Part shown: positions 48,257 through 56,582 of the stretch, in pieces
How the letters are laid out: every line of letters begins with the position of its first letter
Position numbering within the stretch: position 1 is the first letter of the stretch
NCBI GenBank assembly: GCA_023228825.1
Contig: JALOAL010000010.1
Location: 1-64,000 of the forward strand
DNA from: Dehalococcoidia bacterium
Lineage (GTDB): Bacteria > Chloroflexota > Dehalococcoidia > UBA2979
Reading direction: 5' to 3'
DNA: 64,000 nt
Position numbers and translations under genes: made by a program
Notes under the pieces: model-generated
The model's database searches: none
What the model saw: the letters and a program-made list of their open reading frames with translations, nothing else
Told to the model about the DNA's origin: nothing

Positions 48257-49171
48257 CTACGGCGAGACGGCGAGGGCGGCGCCGGCCAGCCGAGCCAGGC
48301 GCTCCAGCGCGCGAATCTGGCCGTGCTGCAGGGCGTCCACCTCCGGGTGTGTGATACCCAGGGAGGCCACGCGTTCGCCCTCCGTGTCCGGCGCCGGGAT
48401 CAGCGCGAAGGTGCGGATCGGCGGGTCGTACTCCATCGCCAGTCTGGTGCCAATGGTGTCCTGGTCCCGCATGTGCGGGATGTAGCACGTGCCCGGCATC
48501 TTCCAGCGTCGCGCCGCCTCGCCGGTCAGGCGCACCTGCCGCGTCCGAGGCCGCCCGTGGCCCAGCGGTTCCACCTCCAGCACGCCTCCCCGGCGCCACA
48601 GCAGCGCGCACGACGCCTGTCGAGGCACAAGCGTCCCGATCACCTCGCCCAGGCGCAGGGCGACCGCTGACGGCGGCAGACGGTGCCCCGCCACGGACTC
48701 CGCGAAGGCCAGCAGCGGCTCCAGGTCCGTGGCCCCGCTGGTGGCGGGAGGCGTGAAGGCGCCGCCCTGGTCCAGCGGTATCCCCACCGTGAGCACGCTC
48801 CAGCCCTCCGGCTGCTGGTGGAGCGGGATGTAGGACGCATGGAACCACAACTCTCGGCCGTTCGAGGCCCGGGCCCCGAGGACACGGTTGCGCTGCGGGA
48901 TGCCGCTCATGCGCGCCACCTGGGCGGGGTGCTCGGAGCGCGGGATCTCGTGGCCGGAGGTGTCGTAATAGCGCTGACCCGTGAGAAACGGGGCGCCTCG
49001 GACGTCGGAGTCCACGCCCAGGGCGTCGCCGTAGACCTCGCTGACCTGGACGAAGCGTCCGGCGCCATCACGGGTGGCAACGATCAGGCCGGAGTCCAGG
49101 AGCGCGGCGACGGTCTGTACCAGGGGATCGTTGCGGTCACGTTCGTTGACGAGCGATGAAAGTGACTGCAT
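48257..49171 (-). CDS. PAS/GAF-like sensory protein, paralogue 2
   Basis: 304 residues, paralogous to the next gene. The N-terminal part (about 15-125) looks like PAS: LLDSGLIVATRDGAGRFVQVSEVYGDALGV...SYIPLHQQPEGWSVLTVGIPL. The C-terminal part (about 145-304) has the GAF-like ending FALIPAPDTEGERVASLGITHPE. No kinase, cyclase, phosphodiesterase or HTH follows, so its output must come through a partner. It begins MQSLSSLVNERDRNDPLVQ like its paralogue. The 79-base gap suggests co-transcription. Confidence 0.6.
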   Translation of the reverse strand: MQSLSSLVNERDRNDPLVQTVAALLDSGLIVATRDGAGRFVQVSEVYGDALGVDSDVRGAPFLTGQRYYDTSGHEIPRSEHPAQVARMSGIPQRNRVLGARASNGRELWFHASYIPLHQQPEGWSVLTVGIPLDQGGAFTPPATSGATDLEPLLAFAESVAGHRLPPSAVALRLGEVIGTLVPRQASCALLWRRGGVLEVEPLGHGRPRTRQVRLTGEAARRWKMPGTCYIPHMRDQDTIGTRLAMEYDPPIRTFALIPAPDTEGERVASLGITHPEVDALQHGQIRALERLARLAGAALAVSP

Positions 49172-49250
49172 GGGGGTGCTTCCGAGGGCCGCGTCCTGTC
49201 TCCAGATCTTCGACGCCTCCCAGGCTTCCTGAAGGCAGCCGGCAGGACTG

Positions 49251-50222
49251 TCAGACTTCCGTCTCTGGCAGCCGCGGCAGTACCGGAGGGCAGGCCTGGG
49301 GCGCCACCAGCACCGGCCCGGAGAGGTGCGCAAGTTGCTCCAGGGCGCACCGCTGCGCAGTGCTCATGGCGTGCGGCACGGGCGCGGTCATGCTGATGGC
49401 GCCCACGCGGTGGCCGCAGCCGCCCATGATCGGTATCAGCGCATAGGAGCGGATGGGGTAGCCGAACTCGATCACCACGCGGTTGCCCAGCACGTCCGCG
49501 TCGCCCATGGTGGGATTGTAGAACGTTTCGTGGGAGCGCCAGCGCATGGCGGACTCGCCCGTAAGCCGCATGGGCGGCGGCGGATCGGCATCGATGAAGC
49601 GCAGGATGGGCTTCACGTGCGTGTGCCCGTCCCGCACCATGACCAGGGAGATCGAGAGCGGGGAATCCACGATGGTCTCCACGGCCGGACGCAGGGCCTC
49701 GATGAGGGCGGCGTCGTCCAGGCGCTTGCCGGCGACGGCCAGCGCGTAGTCCAGCAGGGCGCGCTGGAACGGCTCCGCACCCGGCGTGGCACTGGTGGGC
49801 GGGTTGAAGATGGAGCGAGGCAGTGGCACGCCCACGGTGAGGACCTGCCAGCCGTCCTGGTCCCGCTGCAGGGGCATGTAGGAGTTGACCATCCACACCT
49901 CGTCCCCGTGTGCGGAGCGTGCGCCGCCCAGGGTCAGCCGTTGCGCCTCGCCGCTGAGGCGGGCCACGTAGGCAGGGTGCTCCATGCGCGTGATCGTCTT
50001 GCCGTCCGCATTCAGCAGTTCCACGCCGTCCGCGATCATCTTGCCGCGCGCGTCGAAGCCGTGGATACCGAGTTCCCGTCCGTACGTCTCGGAGAGTTCG
50101 ACATAGCGCCCCGCGCCGTCGCGGGTGGTGACGATGAGCCCGGAGTCCAGCAGGGCGCGGATCACCTGCACGAGGTGGTCCCCGGGATCCGCGCGACGCA
50201 TGAGCGATGTGAGTGACTGCAT
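49251..50222 (-). CDS. PAS/GAF-like sensory protein, paralogue 1
   Basis: 323 residues, same layout: MQSLTSLMRRADPGDHLVQVI, then the PAS-like LLDSGLIVTTRDGAGRYVELSETYG...SYMPLQRDQDGWQVLTVGVPL and a GAF-like C-terminus (PIRSYALIPIMGGCGHRVGAISMTAP). Shared blocks with paralogue 2 include LTGES/LTGEA followed by RW and a YNP/YIP-M element. The bound ligand is unknown. ATG 50222 is preferred over 50300 because paralogue 2 starts at the same motif. A palindromic operator lies 28 bases upstream. Confidence 0.6.
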   Translation of the reverse strand: MQSLTSLMRRADPGDHLVQVIRALLDSGLIVTTRDGAGRYVELSETYGRELGIHGFDARGKMIADGVELLNADGKTITRMEHPAYVARLSGEAQRLTLGGARSAHGDEVWMVNSYMPLQRDQDGWQVLTVGVPLPRSIFNPPTSATPGAEPFQRALLDYALAVAGKRLDDAALIEALRPAVETIVDSPLSISLVMVRDGHTHVKPILRFIDADPPPPMRLTGESAMRWRSHETFYNPTMGDADVLGNRVVIEFGYPIRSYALIPIMGGCGHRVGAISMTAPVPHAMSTAQRCALEQLAHLSGPVLVAPQACPPVLPRLPETEV

Positions 50223-50249
50223 AACGACATCATCGGCGGGAACGGCCGC

Positions 50250-50279
50250 GTTCACAGTTCTGTCAGAAGAATTGTGAAC
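50250..50279. promoter_or_regulatory. Nested inverted repeats before the PAS/GAF pair
   Basis: GTTCACA...TGTGAAC (outer arms, 16-base spacer) encloses TTCT-GTC-AGAA (50258-50268). It is AT-rich compared with its surroundings and placed where a promoter would be, so a repressor or activator site is likely. Confidence 0.5.
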
Positions 50280-50337
50280 TATTCCGCCACCGAACCGCAC
50301 GATTCTGCCCCTGGACCCTGATCGAGCCTGATCGCAC

Positions 50338-50374
50338 AGAGCCCCGAGGCGGACCGCGTCTGCCTCGGGGCTCT
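50338..50374 (-). terminator. Terminator after the carboxyltransferase gene
   Basis: A perfect 13-bp stem AGAGCCCCGAGGC/GCCTCGGGGCTCT with an 11-base loop, 23 bases past the stop of the carboxyltransferase on the minus strand. There is no long T-tract. Confidence 0.65.
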
Positions 50375-50397
50375 GATGTGGGCGTGCAGGAGTCCCG

Positions 50398-51936
50398 TTA
50401 GAGCGGGATGTTCCCGTGCTTTTTCGGGTTCACCGGCACGGACTTGCTGCGCAGCAACTCCAGCGCGTGCGCGATCTTGATGCGCGTATCGCGCGGGTCG
50501 ATCACGTCGTCGATGTAGCCCTTGGCGGCGGCGATGTAGGGGTGCTCCAGGCGCTCCCGGTACTCCTCCACCAGGCGCTTGCGCTCTTCCTCCGGGTCGT
50601 CGGCGGACTGGATCTCTCGGCGGCTAATGATGTTCACCGCCTGAGATCCGGCCATGACGGCAATGGCGGCGTTGGGCCAGGCGTAGTTCACGTCCGCGCC
50701 CAGGTGCTTGGAGCCCATGGCGTCGTACGCGCCGCCAAAGGCCTTGCGGAGGATCACCGTGATCTTCGGCACGGTGGCGGCGGCGTAGGCGTACACCAAC
50801 TTCGCGCCGTGGGAGATGATCCCGCCGTACTCCTGGGAGACGCCCGGCAGGAAGCCGGAGGTGTCCACCAGCGTCACCACGGGGATGTTGAAAGCGTCGC
50901 AGAAGCGCACGAAGCGCGCGGCCTTCCGAGAGGAATCGATGTCCAGCACGCCGGCCAGGTAGAGCGGCTGGTTCGCCACCAAGCCCACCGGATGACCGCC
51001 CACGCGGGAGAAGCCCACCACGATGTTGGGCGCGAAGTACTCGTGGACCTCCATGAACTCGCCGTTGTCCACTACGCGCTCGATCACGTCGCGCACGTCG
51101 TACTGGACGCCGGCATCAGAGGGCACCACGGAGAGCAGGTCGTCCAGGCGGCGGTCCACCGGGTCCCCGGTCTCCTCGAACGGCGGGTCGTCCATGTTGT
51201 TGGACGGCAGGTAGGAGATCAGGCGACGGACCTCCTCCAGGCAGTCGGTCTCGTCCGGGGAGGAGAAGTGCGCCACGCCTGACTTGGAGACGTGCGAGGT
51301 GGCGCCGCCCAGTTCCTCCACAGTGGTGATCTCGCCGGTGACGGAGGCGATCACGTCCGGGCCGGTGAGGAACATCTGGGAGGTCTTCTCCACCATGAAG
51401 ATGAAGTCCGTGAGGGCGGGGGAGTAGACCGCGCCGCCGGCGCAGGGGCCCATGATCACGCTGATCTGAGGGATGACGCCGGAGGCCTGCACGTTGCGAT
51501 AGAAGATGTCGCCGTAGCCGGCGAGCGAGGCCACACCCTCCTGGATGCGCGCGCCGCCGGAGTCGTTCAGGCCAATGACCGGCACGCCGGTCTTCATGGC
51601 CATGTCCATCAACTTGGAGATCTTGGTGCCCACCACCTCGCCCAGGGAACCGCCGAAGACGGTGAAGTCTTGCGCGTAGATGCAGACGGTGCGGCCGCTG
51701 AGTTTGCCCCAGCCGGTCACCACGGCGTCGCCGTAGTAGCGGACGCCGTTGTCCTCCCAGTCATGGGCCAGCGCGTCGATCTCCTCGAAGGTGCCGGGGT
51801 CCAGGAGGGCGTCAATACGTTCGCGGGCGGTGAGTTTGCCGCGCTCGTGCTGGGCCTCAATGCGGTCCACGCCGCCACCCAGGCGAGCGCGCTCCTTGAG
51901 CGCCTGCAATTGCTCGAGGCTCTCCTCGATCGCCAT
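50398..51936 (-). CDS. Acyl-CoA carboxylase carboxyltransferase (beta) subunit
   Basis: 512 residues of the propionyl-CoA carboxylase beta (PccB) type. Both crotonase-like halves are present: GERIDALLDPG-type start (GKLTARERIDALLDPGTFEE), FGGSLGEVVGTKISKLMDMA, SGGARIQEGVASLAGYGDIF, PCAGGAVYSPALTDFIFMV, then VDTSGFLPGVSQEYGGIISHGAKL and AFGGAYDAMGSKHLGADVNYAWP. It transfers carboxyl from biotin to acyl-CoA; propionyl-CoA is the usual substrate but acetyl-CoA is possible. No biotin carboxylase gene is in the window. I start at ATG 51936; ATG 51993 would add 19 residues. Confidence 0.93.
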   Translation of the reverse strand: MAIEESLEQLQALKERARLGGGVDRIEAQHERGKLTARERIDALLDPGTFEEIDALAHDWEDNGVRYYGDAVVTGWGKLSGRTVCIYAQDFTVFGGSLGEVVGTKISKLMDMAMKTGVPVIGLNDSGGARIQEGVASLAGYGDIFYRNVQASGVIPQISVIMGPCAGGAVYSPALTDFIFMVEKTSQMFLTGPDVIASVTGEITTVEELGGATSHVSKSGVAHFSSPDETDCLEEVRRLISYLPSNNMDDPPFEETGDPVDRRLDDLLSVVPSDAGVQYDVRDVIERVVDNGEFMEVHEYFAPNIVVGFSRVGGHPVGLVANQPLYLAGVLDIDSSRKAARFVRFCDAFNIPVVTLVDTSGFLPGVSQEYGGIISHGAKLVYAYAAATVPKITVILRKAFGGAYDAMGSKHLGADVNYAWPNAAIAVMAGSQAVNIISRREIQSADDPEEERKRLVEEYRERLEHPYIAAAKGYIDDVIDPRDTRIKIAHALELLRSKSVPVNPKKHGNIPL

Positions 51937-52131
51937 GGGACCCACCCCCAGTCGTGCGGTATCGGAGTTGCGATTGTCGTATGTGAGCGCCATACAGCGG
52001 ACTACACCGCTCGGCGTCCGGTGGTTCCCCACAGCGGCCCGTCATGGAGGGCCGCGCCCAGTATCAGTCGAACGCCGCGCTTCCGCCACCCACCACGGCT
52101 ACCCACCGCAGCCAGGCAGTGGCGCCGAGGG

Positions 52132-52740
52132 CTATTGAGGGCGAGGGAGGCGCAGGACCTGGCCGATCTGCAGATCCGTGATCTCATCCTCGGTCATGTC
52201 GTTGGCGGTGGCCAGGTCCTCCACGGTGGTGTCGAACTGCAGGGCGATGCCGAAGGCAGTGTCGCCGGCCTCCACGGTGTAGGTGTCCACCCCGCTGGGC
52301 GCAGAGGGCGCAGAGGGCGCGGAGGAAGTGGGCGTGGCGGTGGCGCCCGGACCGCCGCCAGGGGCGGACGAACCGCGCGGGATGACCAGTTCCTGGCCGA
52401 TAAAGATGTCCACACCGTCGATGTCGTTCGCCTGCTGGATGACCTCGATGCTCACTCCGAAGCGCGAGGCGATCGCCCCCAGGCTGTCGCCGGCCTCCAC
52501 GACGTAGGTGGCCGCCCCCTCGGACGCCCCGCCGCCGCCGGGCGAGCCGTCTCCCGTCACGACGATGGGATCGGGCACACGCGCGAGTGGGGTGGCCGTG
52601 GGAGCGGGGGTGGAGGTGCCGCTGGAGCCCGGGGTGGCGGACGAATCCGAGTCGTCGTCTCCGCCGCAGGCGGCCAGCAGGAGTGCACCCGCGACCAGGG
52701 GGAGCAGTAAACCGCGAAGTGCAAACGTGCGAAGGCGCAT
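52132..52740 (-). CDS. LysM-domain lipoprotein
   Basis: 202 residues. The lipobox LLLAAC (Cys about 25) gives a lipid-anchored product. Two LysM domains follow (YVVEAGDSLGAIASRFGVSIEVIQQAND; YTVEAGDTAFGIALQFDTTVEDLATAND), which bind peptidoglycan, separated by Ser/Thr/Pro/Gly linkers. No catalytic domain is present. AGGAG lies eight bases before ATG 52740. It lies downstream of the M28 peptidase gene and may be co-transcribed with it. Confidence 0.88.
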   Translation of the reverse strand: MRLRTFALRGLLLPLVAGALLLAACGGDDDSDSSATPGSSGTSTPAPTATPLARVPDPIVVTGDGSPGGGGASEGAATYVVEAGDSLGAIASRFGVSIEVIQQANDIDGVDIFIGQELVIPRGSSAPGGGPGATATPTSSAPSAPSAPSGVDTYTVEAGDTAFGIALQFDTTVEDLATANDMTEDEITDLQIGQVLRLPRPQ

Positions 52741-52816
52741 TTGCGATTCTCCTGCGTTCATCCTACCGGCGCGCGGAAGCCCTCACAACCCGCCTCGCAA
52801 CTGAACTGGCGGGCGG

Positions 52817-54280
52817 TCATGGTGCGGGCGCGGCCACCGGCAGCAGCGCGTCCAGCGCGGCGTCCACAGAGCGCAGGAACACCTCCAGCGCCGCCGGGTC
52901 AATGCGGTCCAGGCCGTCCCGCTCCGTGTGGATCGCCACGTCGTCACCGGAGTTGAACGTGACCGCCGGCACCCCCACGGCCGAGAACGACACGTGGTCA
53001 GAGGACGCGAACGGGGGGAACGTGCCCGCGCGTAGCACCGGCGGCGCCTGGGCCTCGCGTATGGCGTCCAGCACCGCCTCCGTCAGCGCGCTGTCACCGA
53101 CGATGATCGGGCCGTCCAGGCGGCCGGCCATGTCCACGTTGAGCATGAAGCGGGCGGTGCCGGCCAGGTGCTCACGGACATAATTCTGCGACCCGAAGAG
53201 GCCCACCTCCTCCGCGCCGAAGGCGACGACGCAGAGGCCCGGGCGGGCGTTGACGCGTGCGAGTTCCAGCACCACGGCGGTGCCGCTGGCGTTGTCGTTG
53301 GCGCCGGGGCCCTGCGGCACGCTGTCGTAGTGCGCGCCCAGGTACCCCTGGCACGCCTGGCCGTCCACGGAGGCGACCACGTTCTGCGAGGTCCGCCGGT
53401 CCCGCCGCTCCTCCGCACGCACCGTGATCCGCCGACCCAGGGCTTCCTGCAACGCCTCGCGGCCGTCGCCGGCGACGGCCACCACGGGGATGCTCACCGA
53501 GAGACCGCCCAGCGATCCGCGGAAGGGGCCGTCCTCGTCGTTCACGATCACCACCGCCACCGCGCCGCCAGCCACCGCGGCCGTGACCTTCTCCCGGAAC
53601 GTCACGCTCCCGCGGTCGAAGACCACCACCGCGCCGTCCAGGTGCGCCATGGCGAGGTCGCCCGGTTCTCCGATGCCGGCGAAGACCGCCAGGCCTCGCA
53701 CCTCCGCGTTGGCGGAGCCCTGCATGGCGAAGGCGCGGAGGTTCGTGTCCCCCACGTCCACGGAGGACTCGTCCACGCTGGTCTCGAACTCGAACTCATC
53801 CACGGTCGTCTCGTAGCCGGCGTCGCGGAGGACGTCCGCGATGTAGTCCGCCGCTTCGCGTTCGCCCTGGGAACCGGCGGGGCGAGGGCCGACCGACTCC
53901 ACGAGATAGCGAAGGTGGACCATGGCCACGTCGGAGTCCGGGGCCAGGTTCGCGGCCGCGAGGGGGGCGGGGCGGTCGCCGCGCTGGCCGTCGTCGTACT
54001 GCGCCTCGTTCGTCGCCTGCGTGGACTGCGGAGTGACGTCCGCACCGTCCGGGTCCGGCGTGACGGTGTCGAGGGCGCGCGGTGTGCGGGCGGGTGGGGC
54101 CTCGGTGGCCGCGGCCGTGACGGTCGCGACGAGGGTGGGTGAGCCCTCGGCCTCCTCGCCACAGCCCATGAGCAACGCGCCGAGGGCGACCGCGAGCGCG
54201 GCGACGACCTGCGTGCGACGAGGGAGACGTGCCGGCCACTCGCGGGGCGGCGGTGACGCCTCGGGGCTCACGCTGCTCAC
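52817..54280 (-). CDS. M28 family zinc peptidase lipoprotein with PA domain
   Basis: 487 residues. The lipobox GALLMGC (about residue 40) follows a short Arg-rich start and is followed by a long Thr/Pro/Ala linker. LRYLVESVGPRPAGSQGEREAADYIADVL starts the peptidase; a PA insert carries LAVFAGIGEPGDLAMAHLDGAVVVFDRG. Zinc ligands are visible in GAHYDSVPQGPGANDNASG, GAEEVGLFGSQ (Glu-Glu), NVDMAG and the C-terminal SSDHVSF/AIHTERD. It is probably an aminopeptidase outside the membrane. GTG 54280 has AGGAG six bases upstream. Confidence 0.88.
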   Translation of the reverse strand: MSSVSPEASPPPREWPARLPRRTQVVAALAVALGALLMGCGEEAEGSPTLVATVTAAATEAPPARTPRALDTVTPDPDGADVTPQSTQATNEAQYDDGQRGDRPAPLAAANLAPDSDVAMVHLRYLVESVGPRPAGSQGEREAADYIADVLRDAGYETTVDEFEFETSVDESSVDVGDTNLRAFAMQGSANAEVRGLAVFAGIGEPGDLAMAHLDGAVVVFDRGSVTFREKVTAAVAGGAVAVVIVNDEDGPFRGSLGGLSVSIPVVAVAGDGREALQEALGRRITVRAEERRDRRTSQNVVASVDGQACQGYLGAHYDSVPQGPGANDNASGTAVVLELARVNARPGLCVVAFGAEEVGLFGSQNYVREHLAGTARFMLNVDMAGRLDGPIIVGDSALTEAVLDAIREAQAPPVLRAGTFPPFASSDHVSFSAVGVPAVTFNSGDDVAIHTERDGLDRIDPAALEVFLRSVDAALDALLPVAAPAP

Positions 54281-54332
54281 AGGCTGCTCCTGTGCGGGGT
54301 GGGAGCGCAGCGGCGAGAGGATGGTGGCGTGT

Positions 54333-54782
54333 TCAGCGTCGCGTGCGTGCGGTCCACCAGCGGCGGACGCGGTCACTCAGCGTGGGGCCGGCCTGGTACT
54401 GGATGGAGCGGCCTCGCCAGCGTTGTTCCACCGTTCGGCCACCGCCCCCGGTGCGCCCACGGGCGAGCAACAGCACTGCGAAGGCGCTGACGAATAGCAC
54501 CACGCCGGCGACGAGGATCCAGGAGGACAGGAAGGCAGGCAGTCCGCGGCCGCGGAAGAAGAAGGCGAACAGGATCATGAGGAATGACAGCAGCATGATC
54601 TGGGAGACGGAGACGCGGCCAACCTGGCGGGCCACGCCCTGCTGCCACCCGGCGATCGTGTTCGTGACGCGGTTCGTCTTGCGCTGTCGGGCGCGACGCA
54701 TGCGCGACTGCTGGTCCGGGAACTGCTCGATCTTGCCGAGGATCTCCTCGATCTCGCGTTCCAGTCGGTCGTTGTCAGCCAT
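54333..54782 (-). CDS. Small membrane protein with basic linker
   Basis: 149 residues. An N-terminal amphipathic helix (LEREIEEILGKIEQFPDQQSR) and a strongly basic stretch (RMRRARQRKTNR) precede two transmembrane helices (IMLLSFLMILFAFFF; ILVAGVVLFVSAFAVLLLA). The family is unknown. It is 52 bases upstream of the M28 peptidase on the same strand, so the three genes 54333, 52817 and 52132 may form one unit. Confidence 0.6.
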   Translation of the reverse strand: MADNDRLEREIEEILGKIEQFPDQQSRMRRARQRKTNRVTNTIAGWQQGVARQVGRVSVSQIMLLSFLMILFAFFFRGRGLPAFLSSWILVAGVVLFVSAFAVLLLARGRTGGGGRTVEQRWRGRSIQYQAGPTLSDRVRRWWTARTRR

Positions 54783-54992
54783 GGGCGTACCCCGGGTACC
54801 GGTGGGGCCGGCTGGTCACCGGCACCTCGAGTATACGCATGCGGCAGCCGCGGGCCGGCACGTCAGCGATAACGTTCTGCAACACCTCCCACGGATACGC
54901 TCGCCGGAGGTGGCCCTGAGAGGGATATCTCGGCGAATCTGCCCTCGCGGCGGCGTCCTGCCGGAGCGCACACCCCGAGGCCCTGCGCGGGA

Positions 54993-56582
54993 CTACGCCT
55001 CGAGGGCGCCCCAGCCTCCACCACCGGGCGTCTCCACGCGCACGCGGTCGCCTGGCTCCACCTGCAACTGTGCGCGTGCGCCCACGTCATGCCGGCTGCC
55101 GTCCGCGCGGATGAGGGTGTTCCGGCCCACCGAGCCCGGCGCGCCGCCCGCCACGCCCCACGGCCGCAACTCGCGGCGCTCGGTCACCAGCGTCACCGTG
55201 GCGCGGTCGTGGAAGAGATACTCGCGCACCAGGCCGTCCCCACCGGCATGCCGGCCTGCGCCGCCCGTGTGGGGCAGCAGCGCGTACGCCTCCACCGTGA
55301 AGGGGTACGCCAGCGGCAGCGCCTCCACCGGGGTGTTCATGGTGTTGGTCATGTGCGTGTGCACACCGGAGCGCCCGGCGCGCAGCGGGCCGCCGCCCGC
55401 GCCGCCGGCGATCGTCTCGTAGTAGGCGTACGGGCGGCCTCGGGCCGAGTCGTAGCCGCCGATGGTGATGTTGTTCATGGTGCCCTGGGAGGCCGCCGGG
55501 ATGCGTCCCGGGAGGGCCAGCGCCCACGCCCCGAGCGCGACGTCCGTGACCCGCTGGCTCGTCTCCACGTTGCCCGCGGACACGGCCCGAGGCGGCCCCG
55601 CGGCCACCAGGCTGCGGTCCGGCAGCGTGAAGCGCACGGGCCGGTAGCAACCCTCGTTCGCCGGCGCGTCCGGGCCGGCCAGGCAGCGCACGGTGTAGTA
55701 GCAGGCGGAGCGGGTGACCGCCGCCACCGCGTTCAGCGAGGCGGCGTCCGTCTCCGGCACGGTGCCCGTGAAGTCAAAGTGCACCTCCTCGCCCGCGACC
55801 GTCAGCGCCAGGCGGATCACGCCATCCGCGCCCCCGGCGCCGATCTCCAGGCGGTCCTCGAACTCGTAGCGGCCGTCTGGTACCTCCGCCAGCACCGCGC
55901 GGATCACCCGCTCGCCGTGGTCCAGGAGCGCGGCGAAGCGCGCGCGCAGGCCCTCCAGCCCGAAGCGTTCCGCCAGCGCCTCCACGCGACGCGCGCCCAG
56001 GGCCGTGGCCGCGAGTTGGGCGCGCAGGTCGCCTCGGCGCTCCTCCGGCGCGCGGGAGTTCCGCACGATGAGCGCGAAGGCGGCCTCGTTCAGGCGACCC
56101 GTCTCCACAAGGCGGATCGGCGGGATGACGAGGCCCTCCTGTAGCAGTTCGGTGGCCACGGGCATGGAGCCCGGCGCCATCCCGCCCACGTCCGCGTGGT
56201 GCGCGCGCGTGGCGACGAAGGCGATCGGCTCCCCCTCCGCCGCGCCGGGGGCGAAGACGGGCGCGACGGTGGTGAGGTCCGGGAGGTGCGTGCCGCCTCG
56301 GAATGGGTCGTTCAGCACCAGGACGTCGCCGGGGTGGAAGGGGGCGAGTTCCATCACCTGGCGCACCGCTGCGGGCATTGCGCCCAGGTGTACGGGGATG
56401 TGCGCGGCCTGCGCCACCATCTGCCCGGCGGCGTCGAACACGCCGCACGAATGGTCACGCCGCTCCTTGATGTTGGGCGAGAAGGCCGTCCGGCCCAGCG
56501 CCTCGCCCATCTCCTCCGCAACCGAGGACAGCGAGGCGTCCGCGATCGCCAGGTCAGAGGCGGACAGGTCCACGCTGGTCAT
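54993..56582 (-). CDS. hyuB: Hydantoinase B / oxoprolinase family protein
   Basis: 529 residues of the HyuB family: SVAEEMGEALGRTAFSPNIKERRDHSCGVFD, PGDVLVLNDPFRGGTHLPDLT, HHADVGGMAPGSMPV, NEGCYRPVRFTLP, VSAGNVETSQRVTD, and the C-terminal GGAGRHAGGDGLVREY, which are all family-conserved. With HyuA it forms an ATP-dependent hydantoin or 5-oxoproline hydrolase (or related carboxylase). The actual substrate is unknown. Its start overlaps the hyuA stop by four bases (ATGA). Confidence 0.93.
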   Translation of the reverse strand: MTSVDLSASDLAIADASLSSVAEEMGEALGRTAFSPNIKERRDHSCGVFDAAGQMVAQAAHIPVHLGAMPAAVRQVMELAPFHPGDVLVLNDPFRGGTHLPDLTTVAPVFAPGAAEGEPIAFVATRAHHADVGGMAPGSMPVATELLQEGLVIPPIRLVETGRLNEAAFALIVRNSRAPEERRGDLRAQLAATALGARRVEALAERFGLEGLRARFAALLDHGERVIRAVLAEVPDGRYEFEDRLEIGAGGADGVIRLALTVAGEEVHFDFTGTVPETDAASLNAVAAVTRSACYYTVRCLAGPDAPANEGCYRPVRFTLPDRSLVAAGPPRAVSAGNVETSQRVTDVALGAWALALPGRIPAASQGTMNNITIGGYDSARGRPYAYYETIAGGAGGGPLRAGRSGVHTHMTNTMNTPVEALPLAYPFTVEAYALLPHTGGAGRHAGGDGLVREYLFHDRATVTLVTERRELRPWGVAGGAPGSVGRNTLIRADGSRHDVGARAQLQVEPGDRVRVETPGGGGWGALEA

